Shown here: in pieces, positions 1-12,600 of the stretch
Position numbering within the stretch: the stretch's first letter is position 1
Layout of the letters: each line of letters opens with the position of its first letter
Source: Streptomyces liangshanensis
GTDB taxonomy: Bacteria; Actinomycetota; Actinomycetes; Streptomycetales; Streptomycetaceae
NCBI RefSeq assembly: GCF_011694815.1
Contig: NZ_CP050177.1
Span: 3,727,001-3,791,000, forward strand
DNA length: 64,000 nucleotides
Direction of reading: 5' to 3'
Translations under genes and position numbers: made by a program
The notes under the pieces: generated by a model
What the model saw: the letters and a program-made list of their open reading frames with translations, nothing else
What the model was told of the DNA's origin: nothing
Database searches by the model: none

Positions 1-22
1 GGTGCTGGGCCCGCCCCGTCAT
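1..22 (-). CDS. Start of a gene continuing left of the window (product not visible)
   Basis: An ATG at 22-20 on the minus strand overlaps the TGA stop of the MoxR-type gene (ATGA), so a downstream, translationally coupled gene begins here. Only MTGRAQH is visible. In Streptomyces a MoxR ATPase of this kind is usually followed by a VWA or DUF2201-type metallopeptidase-like protein, which is the natural guess, but nothing in these seven residues proves it. Confidence 0.55.
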
Positions 23-1341
23 CGGCCCGCCCCCGTCGCGCGGCGCGCGTTCGCCGCCACCCGGTCCACCGACCGGTCGGCCCGCCGGGACACGTCGATC
101 ACCCCCACCAGCCGCTCCACCGCCTCCGGCACCTCCCAGTCGTCGCGCCGCAGCGACGCCAGCACCGCCGCCGGGGCGACCAGGAGGTCAGGGGCGCCGG
201 TCTCCAGCGCGCGGACCAGCACCGCCCAGCCCGCCTCCCACCGCGCCCGCTCGGGCCGCGCCCCGACGGCGGCCACCACCGCCTCCAGCGCGGCCTGCCG
301 CAGATCGCCCCGCTCCGGCAGCTCGGCGGCGGCCGGGTCGGCGAGCAGCGACTCCGGGTCCGGCAGGTCCATCCGGTCCAGGTGCGCGAAGAGTTCGAGC
401 CCGGGACCGTCGCCGACCGTGCCCCGTACCAGCAGGGCCAGCACCTCCCGGGAGACGGACGCCGCCGTGCCGAAGGCCAGCAGCGCCAGCGCGGCCTCCC
501 AGCTCCGGGGCGACGGCCACGCACCGCCGCGCCGGGTCTCGGTGCTGGGCAGCCGGTGGATCAGCGTCGGCCGGGCCTCCAGGAATCCGCAGACCGCGCG
601 CCGCGCGAAGGCCACGGCCTCCGGCAGCCGCGCCGGGTCCAGCCGGGGCAGCTCGGCCCGGGGCCAGACGCCACCGAGCCCGCGGACCACGACGTCCTTG
701 TCGTGCACCCAGTACAGATGCACGAACCGGTTGGCGAGCGGCGGGCTCAGCTCCCACCCGTCCGCCGCCGACGCGCTGGGGTTGGCGGCGGCCACGATCC
801 TTACGTCCGGGGGCAGTTGGAGCGCGCCGACCCGCCGCTCCAGGACCACCCGGAGCAGCGCGGCCTGCACGGCCGGGGTCGCCGTGGACAGCTCGTCCAG
901 GAACAGCAACCCCCGCCCGGCGCGGACGAGTTCGACGGCCCACTGCGGCGGCGCCATCGGCACTCCGCGCACGGCGGGGTCGTCGCCGACGATGGGCAGC
1001 CCGGAGAAGTCGGTCGGCTCGTGGACGCTGGCGATCACGGTGGTCAGCGGCAGGTCGAGGGAGGCGGCGAGTTGGGTGAGGGCCGCGGTCTTGCCGATGC
1101 CGGGCTCGCCCCAGAGCAGGACGGGGAGGTCGGCCGCGACGGCCAGCGTGAGCGCTTCGAGCTGCTCGTCGGGGCGGGGCTGGGTGGTGCTGGTGCGGAG
1201 GAGGGTCAGGAGGTGGTCGGCGAGGGCCAGTTGGGGATTGGGGGTGGAAGGGGAGGTGGGGGTGGGTGTGGGGGTGGGGGTGGGGGTGGAGCGGGACGTG
1301 GAGGGCGCGGGCGCGGGCGGGAGTGTGGTGCTGGGGGGCAT
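19..1341 (-). CDS. MoxR-type AAA+ ATPase
   Basis: This is an ATP-driven chaperone-like AAA+ ATPase of the MoxR group, proteins that usually work with a VWA-domain partner to remodel or insert cofactors into a target. After a Pro/Thr-rich N-terminus comes a Walker A GEPGIGKT (about residue 78), a Walker B LLFLDELS (about 147), a sensor-1 stretch VRIVAAANPSAS and an arginine finger in LANRF. Three in-frame starts lie at 1350 (GTG), 1347 and 1341; I chose ATG 1341 because AAGGTG sits six bases before it. The stop overlaps the start of the next gene. The unrecognised 536-residue protein lies 186 bp upstream on the same strand, and the pair is probably one operon. The N-terminal PTPTPT run is low complexity. 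The target substrate cannot be read from the sequence. Confidence 0.88.
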   Translation of the reverse strand: MPPSTTLPPAPAPSTSRSTPTPTPTPTPTSPSTPNPQLALADHLLTLLRTSTTQPRPDEQLEALTLAVAADLPVLLWGEPGIGKTAALTQLAASLDLPLTTVIASVHEPTDFSGLPIVGDDPAVRGVPMAPPQWAVELVRAGRGLLFLDELSTATPAVQAALLRVVLERRVGALQLPPDVRIVAAANPSASAADGWELSPPLANRFVHLYWVHDKDVVVRGLGGVWPRAELPRLDPARLPEAVAFARRAVCGFLEARPTLIHRLPSTETRRGGAWPSPRSWEAALALLAFGTAASVSREVLALLVRGTVGDGPGLELFAHLDRMDLPDPESLLADPAAAELPERGDLRQAALEAVVAAVGARPERARWEAGWAVLVRALETGAPDLLVAPAAVLASLRRDDWEVPEAVERLVGVIDVSRRADRSVDRVAANARRATGAGR

Positions 1342-1527
1342 GGGCATCACCTTGGGTGTCGGGATGGATGAGGGGGCGTGGCGGGGCGAAGAGGGGCGTA
1401 CGGGACGGAACCGGGCGGCACGGGACGTGCTCCGGTACGGAACCGCGCTCGGGTGCGGGGCCGGTTCGGGTGCGGGGCGGGTTCGGGTTTCGGGCCTGGG
1501 TGCTCGGGTGTCGGGGTGCTCAGGCCC

Positions 1528-3138
1528 TCACGTGCTCACGTGCTGGGCGGATCGGGGTCGGCCCCGGTAGGTGTGTTTGAGGCGGGTCTCGCGCGGCGTG
1601 TGACGGTCGAGTCGGCGGCGGTGGGACGCCTTGGCGTAGTCGCCGGAGGCGGCCGCACCCCCATCCGCACCCGCGCCCGGGTACACGTCGGCGAGCCCCG
1701 CGCGGAACAGCCCGTGGTCGATGCGGCGGGCCGCGGCGGACTCCAGTTCCTCCCGCAGCGGACCGTCCCGCAGGATCGCGCCGGGACCGAGCAGGCCCTC
1801 GACCACCGCCAGCGCCCCTGCGATGTCGCCGTGGCCGAGCCGTTCCCGTACCGCCGGCAGCGCCTCCGGGTCGCGGTGCACCGCGTCGATGGCCCGCAGG
1901 CAGGGGAGTCCGGGCCCCCCGAACGCCATCAACAGCTCCTCGCGGCGCAGTTGGGCCGGGTCGTGGTCGACCGCCGCCAGCGTCCCGGCCCGCAGCGCGA
2001 TCCGGTGGACCTCGCCCCGGCACTCCACCCGGTGCGGATCACCGGGCGGCGGGGCGGCGTCCGGGGACGCGGCGGACGTGGTGGGCCAGGACCCCGCCAG
2101 CGCCCCGGCGACCAGCGGGTGCAGGCGGTCGGCCGCGATCAGGCCGTTCCGCAGCAGCTCCAGGTCCGGGAGGACCCGGGCCGCCGCCTCCGGCAGCACC
2201 GGGAGCGCCGCGACGTCCTGCGGCGGCAGCGTCTCCCGCAGCGGCCGCCAGGTCGGGGCGTGGTGGTCGTCGGGGGCGACGAGTTCGAGTACGGCGCGGT
2301 TGCGCGTACCGAGTCGTACGGTGAAGGCACCGCGTGGGTTCCGCCCGTCGGCCCGCAACAGCAACTCGGCCTCGGCGGCCCAACTGGTCGATGCCCAGGG
2401 GTAGTCGTGGAGGGCCGGGAGCCCGTCGGCGGGGAGCCCGTCGGCGGGCGGCCCCTCGGCGGACAGCGCCTCGGGAGTCAGCCTGCCGGCGAGGAGCCCC
2501 TCGGCGGACAGCCGGTCGGCGGACAGCCCCTCGGCGGGCGCCTCGGGTGGCGTGGGCCGGCTCGCGCCGCACCGCCGGGCCAGTTCGTCGGCGCGCTCGG
2601 CGTCCCAGAGGTGCCGGTGCAGGTCGAGCCGGAAGCGGCGGTCGGGGTGCGGGTGCGGGTGCCCGGGCGAGTCGAGGTGCGGCGGACGCCCCGCGGCGGG
2701 GTGCTCGGACGGCTCCTCCCACCACGCCAGGGACATCCGCTGTCCCGCGTCCGCCCAGGCCGGCGGGGTGCGTACGACCAGGTGCGGGGGCGCGGCGCCG
2801 TGGCGCCCGTACCCCTCGTAGCGCACGAGGGAGAGCGTGAGTCCGGCGCGCAGCCGCCCGTCGGGGGCGCTCCGGGGCATGTGCCAGCGGAGCAGATCGG
2901 GCGCCAGGCGCCGCAGGTCCGCGCGGAGTCGAGCGGCGAGTTCGGTGCCGTGGCGCTCGCGCACGGCGCGCGGATCGAGATCGACGTCGACGCGGGCGGC
3001 GGCGCACGCCCCGCCCCAGTCACCGACGGCACGCCGGGCGGTCGCGGTCTCGATCATGGACGGTGGGACGGCGTACTCGCGTACGCGCTGCCACATCAAC
3101 AGGTGGGGCGGAATCGTGTTCTCGGAGCGAAGTGCCAT
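1528..3138 (-). CDS. Conserved hypothetical protein of the MoxR operon
   Basis: I do not recognise a named domain in this 536-residue, probably cytoplasmic protein. It has no signal peptide or membrane segment. The first 200 residues are mixed charged and hydrophobic (for example LTLSLVRYEGYGRHG), followed by a Leu/Pro/Ala/Glu-rich segment with near-repeats such as SADRLSAEGLLAGRL around residues 205-245, then a helical Ala/Leu/Arg-rich C-terminus. The start is ATG 3138, with AAGGTGA upstream; a GTG at 3144 is possible. It precedes the MoxR-type ATPase on the same strand. Large uncharacterised proteins often accompany MoxR/VWA modules in Streptomyces, so it may be a substrate or scaffold, which is inference. 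The LSA(D/E)GL repeats resemble an expanded linker. Confidence 0.75.
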   Translation of the reverse strand: MALRSENTIPPHLLMWQRVREYAVPPSMIETATARRAVGDWGGACAAARVDVDLDPRAVRERHGTELAARLRADLRRLAPDLLRWHMPRSAPDGRLRAGLTLSLVRYEGYGRHGAAPPHLVVRTPPAWADAGQRMSLAWWEEPSEHPAAGRPPHLDSPGHPHPHPDRRFRLDLHRHLWDAERADELARRCGASRPTPPEAPAEGLSADRLSAEGLLAGRLTPEALSAEGPPADGLPADGLPALHDYPWASTSWAAEAELLLRADGRNPRGAFTVRLGTRNRAVLELVAPDDHHAPTWRPLRETLPPQDVAALPVLPEAAARVLPDLELLRNGLIAADRLHPLVAGALAGSWPTTSAASPDAAPPPGDPHRVECRGEVHRIALRAGTLAAVDHDPAQLRREELLMAFGGPGLPCLRAIDAVHRDPEALPAVRERLGHGDIAGALAVVEGLLGPGAILRDGPLREELESAAARRIDHGLFRAGLADVYPGAGADGGAAASGDYAKASHRRRLDRHTPRETRLKHTYRGRPRSAQHVST

Positions 3139-3243
3139 CAGCACTCACCTTGCGAGAACGATTCCCCCGATCCGTACGAGGAGTTCTTCATCATCCCGCG
3201 CATCATAAGCACCGCGCCGCGCACCTGTCAGCAGCCTTTCGCG

Positions 3244-3792
3244 CTAGGGCCGCTGCCGCTCCAGTACGTACGTGCTCCGGGAGTCGGGGTCACCGAAGAA
3301 GAAGTAGAGCTCCACCCCTTCCTGCTTGTCCCGCTTCTTGTTCCGCCGCAGCTCGAACGTCCAGTGGTACGTGGCGGGCGCCTCGGGCGGTTCGGCCGAG
3401 GCGTCGAACGGCTCGGCCGGATCGGGCGCGCGCGTGGCCGACGCCGTACGCGAGGTGAGGGACAGCCGGACGTGCTGACCGTCGTTCCACCCCATGCGCT
3501 CGTCGGTCAGAGCCCACGTCCCGGAGCCCGACAGCCGCCACCGGTCGTCGAAGTCGAACTCCTGCCCGTCCAGGAGCCGGACGACCGCCTTTCCGTCCGG
3601 CCGGAGAGTGACCTCCGTCCCCTCGACGCAGTACCACGACCCCACGATCTCGGACCTCTTGACGTCCCGGAGCGCGGGCACCTCGGCGTACGTGTACGGA
3701 CCGGCGCACCCCGCCGACGCGAGCAGGCAGGTGAGCGCGGCGAGGAGCAGAAACGGGGCCCGGTGCCGGGGACCGCGAGGCGGTTTTGTCAT
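3244..3792 (-). CDS. Small predicted lipoprotein
   Basis: A 182-residue protein with a lipoprotein signal: basic start, hydrophobic stretch FLLLAALTCLLASAGC, lipidated Cys at residue 29. The mature part contains a motif-like stretch IVGSWYCVEGTEVTLRPDGK followed by alternating strands (TYHWTFEL, VELYFFFGD), which suggests a small beta-barrel or lipocalin-like fold; the family is not recognised. Its ATG overlaps the TGA of the upstream regulator gene (ATGA at 3789-3792), so the two are translated together and the lipoprotein is likely to work at the outer face of the membrane with the regulator's extracellular domain. The 105 bp between this gene and the MoxR operon probably carries the promoter of that operon. 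Confidence 0.8.
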   Translation of the reverse strand: MTKPPRGPRHRAPFLLLAALTCLLASAGCAGPYTYAEVPALRDVKRSEIVGSWYCVEGTEVTLRPDGKAVVRLLDGQEFDFDDRWRLSGSGTWALTDERMGWNDGQHVRLSLTSRTASATRAPDPAEPFDASAEPPEAPATYHWTFELRRNKKRDKQEGVELYFFFGDPDSRSTYVLERQRP

Positions 3793-5318
3793 CCGCCCTG
3801 GCGCTCGATCCACTCGCCGCCGCCCAGCGGGTAGTCGTAGCCGGGGCGGGCCGCGCCGGCGCTCGTGCGGAACGGGGTGCCCGCGTTGTCGATGTGCACC
3901 GTCCCCCGGCGGCCACCGCTGGACCACTCCAGGCTGAGGTCCCAGCGGACGTCGTGGGCGGCCGCGTGCGCGGTGATGTAGAAGATCTCCGGATCGGATT
4001 CGCTGACCTTGTACGGGAAGTCGCGCTGGCCGTTCTTGACGCGGACGGTGGGGCTGCCGTTGTCGAGGTCGACGTCGAACGACTTGGTCTCGACGCCGCC
4101 CCCGCAACCGACCCCCATCGCGTAGTCGTTCCAGGCAAGGGGCGCTCCCTTGGCGACGACACGTACGTGCAGCGCCTCCAGGACCACCGTGTTCCGGCCC
4201 GTCCCCTGAACGGTCAGGGCGACCCGCTGCTCCCCCGAGGACACCGCGCCGTACGCGGCGGCCCAGCGCGGTGCGTCCTGCTCGCTCGCGGGCGGGCCGA
4301 CCTGCTCGGGTTCGCTGTCGACGAGGAAGTGCTGGCTGCACGGGTTGTCGTAGATGTAGGGGCGGGTGCCGACGTTGAGCGGTACGGCGTTGCCGCCACC
4401 GGCGGGGTCACCGGCGCCGCCGCCGTCGGCGACCCCGCCGGTGCCTTCGGTGTCACGGGCGGCCGTGTCGGGGCCGGGTGGGGTGGTGGCGGAGGGGGAG
4501 AGGGACGCGGGGGCGGAGCCGGAAGGCTTGCGGGGCGTGCCGCTGCCGCTCGGGTCACGCGGCGGCGAGGCCGTCGCCGAGGACTGTGCGTGCTGCTCGC
4601 CGGGGGTCACGGCCGTGGCGCCGGCCGCTCCCTGGGCTCCGGTGTCGTGTTGGCCGCCGCGGAAAGGGCCTTGGGCGGCGAGGGCGGCGGCTCCCAGCAC
4701 GGCGGCCACGGCGACGGAGGCGATGAGCGCGGTACGGCGACGACGCACGGGACCGCGCCGGGGCCCGGGATCGGGTCCGGGGCCGTGGCCGGACCCGAGG
4801 CCGGGGCCAGGTCCGGGCAGGACGTCGACAACGACGGGCTCGGCGGCGTCCTTGGCGGACAGGGACGGGGGCGGCGAGGCGGGGTCGGCCGGGTTGGCCG
4901 GGTTGGCCGGAGCGGCAGTCGGGTCAGCCCCGCTGGCCTGGCCCGCGCCCCCGGCTTCCCGAGCCGGGTCACCACGCCCCACCCCCGCACCGCCACCCCC
5001 CGGAACTCCCCCGGAGGCACCCCCCAGTACCGGTTCCGACCTCCCCCTCCGCGCCGCGTCCGCCAGGATCCACCGCCGGTGCAGCTCCACCAGCTCCCCC
5101 GGCGTCGCCCGGCACACCCGCGCGAGGCGCTCGGCCGGCGCGTACTCCGCGGGCACCGCGATCCCGCTGCAATAGCGGTGCAGGGACGACGTACTCATGT
5201 GCAGCCGCTTGGCCAGCGCCCCGTAACTCAGCCCCGAGCGTTCCTTCAGCTCCAGCAGCAGTTCCGCGAATTCGCCCGCCCGCCCGGCCCCGGTCGGTTC
5301 CGGCACTCGTCCCACCAT
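3789..5318 (-). CDS. Membrane-anchored XRE-type helix-turn-helix protein
   Basis: The N-terminus is an XRE-type DNA-binding domain (about residues 15-90: FAELLLELKERSGLSYGALAKRLHMSTSSLHRYCSG), as in many Streptomyces XRE regulators. It is followed by a Pro/Gly linker, an Arg-rich stop-transfer and one membrane helix (about residues 196-216, LIASVAVAAVLGAAALAA). The C-terminal 180 residues face outward and contain a predicted beta-rich domain from RPYIYDNPCSQHFLVD to the end. Such one-component sensors carry a cytoplasmic HTH and an extracytoplasmic domain in one chain. The ligand is unknown. Start choice is uncertain: ATG 5318 or GTG 5327. It is coupled to the lipoprotein gene downstream and divergent from the DUF4232 lipoprotein gene; the 190-bp gap presumably holds both promoters. 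Confidence 0.82.
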   Translation of the reverse strand: MVGRVPEPTGAGRAGEFAELLLELKERSGLSYGALAKRLHMSTSSLHRYCSGIAVPAEYAPAERLARVCRATPGELVELHRRWILADAARRGRSEPVLGGASGGVPGGGGAGVGRGDPAREAGGAGQASGADPTAAPANPANPADPASPPPSLSAKDAAEPVVVDVLPGPGPGLGSGHGPGPDPGPRRGPVRRRRTALIASVAVAAVLGAAALAAQGPFRGGQHDTGAQGAAGATAVTPGEQHAQSSATASPPRDPSGSGTPRKPSGSAPASLSPSATTPPGPDTAARDTEGTGGVADGGGAGDPAGGGNAVPLNVGTRPYIYDNPCSQHFLVDSEPEQVGPPASEQDAPRWAAAYGAVSSGEQRVALTVQGTGRNTVVLEALHVRVVAKGAPLAWNDYAMGVGCGGGVETKSFDVDLDNGSPTVRVKNGQRDFPYKVSESDPEIFYITAHAAAHDVRWDLSLEWSSGGRRGTVHIDNAGTPFRTSAGAARPGYDYPLGGGEWIERQGG

Positions 5319-5508
5319 TCCCCCCACGTCCTCCCCGTCCCGTCCCGTTCCGGCGTCCCAGGAGGACTGCGTTTCCCCAGCTCAAAGCCCATTCGGGCGT
5401 CCCGGCGTCCCTGACTCGCCGCTGTCCGTGGCGGTTGGGACGGATCACCCCACAAGCTCTGGTCATCCAAGCACCACACCCACCCGAACACCCAAGGGGC
5501 CACCGCAC

Positions 5509-6243
5509 ATGTCCAGCATCCGCACCTCCCGCACCCTCCACACCCCCCGCACCCGGCTCCTCACCGCCGCCGCGACCGTGGCGCTGGCCGCGCTGTCCCT
5601 GACCGCTTGCAGCGACGGAACGGGTACGAGGGACGAGGGCGCCTCGGCGACCCCCCGGAGCGCGTCGACCCCCACGATCTCCGCCACGTCGTCGACACCG
5701 GCCACCGACTCCGGCTCGGACGCCTCCTCGACCGGCGACGCCAAGCCTGCGGACCCGGCCGCCAAGCGCACGGCGGTCCAGGCGTCCACCGCGAAGGCAC
5801 CGGCGGCCGCCGCGAAGGCGGTCACCTGCGAGGGCTCCGTCACCAAGACCGTCGCGGCCCCGCTCAACCGCCCCGTCAACCACATGCTCCTCACCGTCAC
5901 CAACACCGGCAGCAAGATCTGCTACCTGTACGGCTACCCGGCCGTCCGCTTCGGCGAGGCCCAGTCCGTACCGCCGGTCATCGAGGACTCCCAGCCCCAG
6001 GCCGTCGTCACCCTCGAGCCCGGCCAGTCCGGCTACGCCTCCATCAGCCTCTCCGCCACGGACGGCTCCGGCACCCACGGCCGCACGGAGAAGTCCCTGG
6101 CCGTCTACTTCCAGGGCCGCTCGGGCAACGGGAGCGTGGGCAAGGGCGCCACCCCCCGTCTCCCCGCCAAGGGCACGTACATCGACGACTCGCTCCAGGT
6201 CACGTACTGGCAGCAGTCGATGGACGACGCCATCAGTTGGTAG
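5509..6243 (+). CDS. DUF4232-domain lipoprotein
   Basis: A 244-residue exported lipoprotein. The signal peptide ends in the lipobox LTAC with the lipidated Cys at residue 34. A Ser/Thr/Ala-rich linker runs to about residue 105, then a DUF4232 domain: it begins with a Cys pair region VTCEGSVTKTV, contains HMLLTVTNTGSKICYLYGYP and ends near YIDDSLQVTYWQ. DUF4232 proteins are common on actinobacterial cell surfaces and have no assigned activity. The start is ATG 5509, with an AAGGGG ribosome-binding site; longer in-frame starts would place the signal peptide too far inside. A strong hairpin follows 13 bp after the stop, so the gene is monocistronic. Confidence 0.9.
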   Translation: MSSIRTSRTLHTPRTRLLTAAATVALAALSLTACSDGTGTRDEGASATPRSASTPTISATSSTPATDSGSDASSTGDAKPADPAAKRTAVQASTAKAPAAAAKAVTCEGSVTKTVAAPLNRPVNHMLLTVTNTGSKICYLYGYPAVRFGEAQSVPPVIEDSQPQAVVTLEPGQSGYASISLSATDGSGTHGRTEKSLAVYFQGRSGNGSVGKGATPRLPAKGTYIDDSLQVTYWQQSMDDAISW

Positions 6244-9633
<3,390 letters not shown>

Positions 9634-9662
<29 letters not shown>

Positions 9663-12600
9663 CCGGCGACGGCCCGTCTCCTCCCGGCCGGTCCGGCGCG
9701 GCGGGGCCGGGGAGCAGTCCTCGCCGGACGAGGCTGCCGTCCAGCCAGGCCGCGGCCAGTTCGGCCCGGGACCGGCACCCGGTCCGTCTGAACAGGCGCG
9801 TCAACCGCTGCTCCACCGTCTTCTCGCTGCACCCCAGCCGGGCGGCGACCTGCCGGTTGGTGGAGCCGTCGCTCACCAGCTCGATCAGCTGTACGTCCCG
9901 CTCGCCCCGCTCGTTCCGGCCGCCTGATCCGGCCGGTCCGCCCTGTCCGTCCGGGGCGCCACGGGGGCCGCGGCCTCTCGGGAGCGACACGTTCCGGCGG
10001 CGGGCGGCCGCGCCGAGCCGGTTACGGACCGGCCGGCCCATCCCCAGCGCGTGCCCGCTCCGCGTCGCCTCGGCGAGCCAGCGTCCGGGGTCGTCGCCGA
10101 CCTCCGCCAGGCTGCCGCAGCAGTCGACCTGGAGAGGCACGTCGCCTCGTTCCCGTACCAACTCGTAGGCGGCCAGGGCGCTGTCCGCGTCGCCGTGCGC
10201 CATACCGCGCGCGGCGAGCACCGCCTCGCGGGTCATGGGCGAGGCGACCTCGTCGTGCAGAGCCTCGATCTCGGCGGCGGCGCGGCGTACCGCCTCGGGG
10301 TCGTTCCGCTCCATCTCAATGGACAGGATCCGCAACAGGACGCGGTCGACCCCGGCGAGCAGTCCGTCCGCACGCGCCCGGCGCACGTCCCGCCACGCCG
10401 CCTCCACCGCGGCGGCCTCCATGGCCTCGTCGCCCTGGCCCGACCAGTACCGGACACCCAGCCGCGCCCGGGCCACCAGGGGGTGGCCGACGGAGTCGGG
10501 AATCAGGTCCAGCCACTCGCGGGCGCGTCCCAACTTGCCCCGTACGAGCTGGATCTCGGCCGCCAGCGCCCGGGCCGGCTGCACCACGCCGGGCACGCCG
10601 TCACCCCGGCCGCGCGCCTCGATGCGCCGAGCGGCCGAGAGCGCGCGGTCCCACCGGCCGGCGAGGTAGTCGCGAACCATGCCTTGGTACTCCCCGGCCG
10701 CACTCCGCCCGGCCCCCACATACCGCTCCCCGAGCACGGCCCCCAAAGCCCCAGCCAGGTCCCCGTAGGCGGCGGCGCTCCGAAGCCGATCGAGGTCGAC
10801 GGCGGAGGGGAGGGCGAGGCCGGGGGCGCCGCCGGGGACGCGGCCGGGGACGCGGCCGTGGCTTCGGTCGGGGGCGCCGCCGGGGGCGAGGCCGGGCGCG
10901 CCGCCGGGGATGCTGTCGGGGCCGCGGTCGGGGGCGCCGCCCCGGGAGCCACGCTGCGCGAGGGCCTGCCAGGCGCCCTCGAACCGGGCGTGACCGCCCA
11001 CGGCGGCCGCGAGGAGGCGCACTTCGGCGAGAGAGGGAAGGGGGCTGGCCCAGGAGGGGGCCAGAGAGCCGGGGGCGGGGTTCGGGCCGGCTCCGGGGTT
11101 GGGCCCGGAGAGGGTGCCGGGCCCCGCTCCGGTGGCAGCGTCAGGGACGGTGGCGGGACCGGGGGCGAGGGCGGGGTCAGGGCCGGGGGCGAGGGAAGCG
11201 CCGAGGACGGGACCGGGGTCAAGGACGAAGTCGAGGTCAGGGATGGGGGCGTGGCCGGGGACTGGACCGGGGAATGCGTCGAGGACGGGGGCAGCCTCAA
11301 GGCCGGGACCGGGACCGGGACCGGAGTCGAGGTCAGGGCCAGGTGCGGGGTCGCCTTCGCGGGCAGCGTCGGGGCTGGGGCCGGGGTAGGGCGCAGCCTT
11401 GACGACGGGACCGGGCTCGGGGGCAGCGGCGGAGCCGGGGTTGGAACCGGAACCGAGGTCGGAGCCAAGGACCGGACCGGGGTCAGGGGCGGGACCGGGG
11501 ACGGAATCGGAACCGAGGTCGGAGCCGAGGACCGGACCGGGGTTGAGGCCGGGGCCGGAACTGAGATCCGGGTCGAGGTCGAAGCCGGGGGCAGGGGCGG
11601 CTTCGGGGTTGGGGCCAGCACCCGGACCGGGGTTCAGGCGGAGGTGGAGGCCGGGGGCGGGGTTGAGGCCGGGGCCTGGGGCCGCTTCGGGGTTGAGGCT
11701 GGCACCGGGGCCGGGGTTCAGGCCTGAGCCGAGGTCATGGCCAGGGACTGGGGTGGGTGGCTTGTGTGGGATTGCGTTTGGCGTTGTTGGGGTGGTTGGG
11801 CCTATTCCGTAGGGGGCGCCGAGCGCTGCCAGTGCGGCTGCGGTCGGGACCTGGGTTAGCGCCGCGGCGTACCGGGGGTCCACGTCGTCGGACCGTGGGG
11901 ACCGGTGCTCGTGCAGTGTCGACAGCGCGCAGGCCTGGGTGACCCATTCGAGGTCGTCCCGGTCCGGCGTTGCCTCTTCGCCGTTTCGCGCCTCCAGGCA
12001 CTCCAACACCTGCTCGCCCAGGGCGAGTACGCCCACGTGGTCGGCGGACCGCAGGCTCAGGGCGGCGGATTCGCGCAACACGGTGGCGGTAGCGGGGTCG
12101 TACGGCGACAGGTGTCGCAAGGCCGCGTGGTAGCCGCGGACTCCCGACGACGGCTCCGACTTCGCGCTCGTACGGGCCGCGGCCAGAAGCAGCGGCACCG
12201 CGAGCGCGGCGTCGAGCGCCGCCCCCGCCGCTGCCACGTGGCCGGCCAGCCGGGGGTGGACGGTGCCCGCCGCGACGGCGCCCAGCCGGTCGGTGAACGA
12301 CCTGGTGATCGTCGCGTGCAGCGGCCGTACGTCGTGGTGGCCGCCGGGAAGCGCCCGCAACGCGGCCGCCAGAGCGGGCACGGCGAAGGAGACGCGGCCG
12401 GCCCGATCGACGGTCACGACCCGGTCCTTCACCAGTCCGTCCACCGCCCGGCCAAGGGTTTCGGACGGCCCGGCTTCGGACGCGCCGACCTGGGGCGGGG
12501 TGGCTTGGGGCGGGGTGGCTTGGGACGGGGTGGCTTGGGACGCGCCGACCTGCGATGGGGCGGCTTCGGACCCAACGGTTTCGGCCGCACCGGCCCCAGG

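Noticed and set aside
3244..4341. 365-residue lipoprotein form starting upstream
   Set aside because: The extra N-terminus is antisense-like Arg/Pro-rich sequence inside the HTH gene; the signal peptide fixes the start at 3792.
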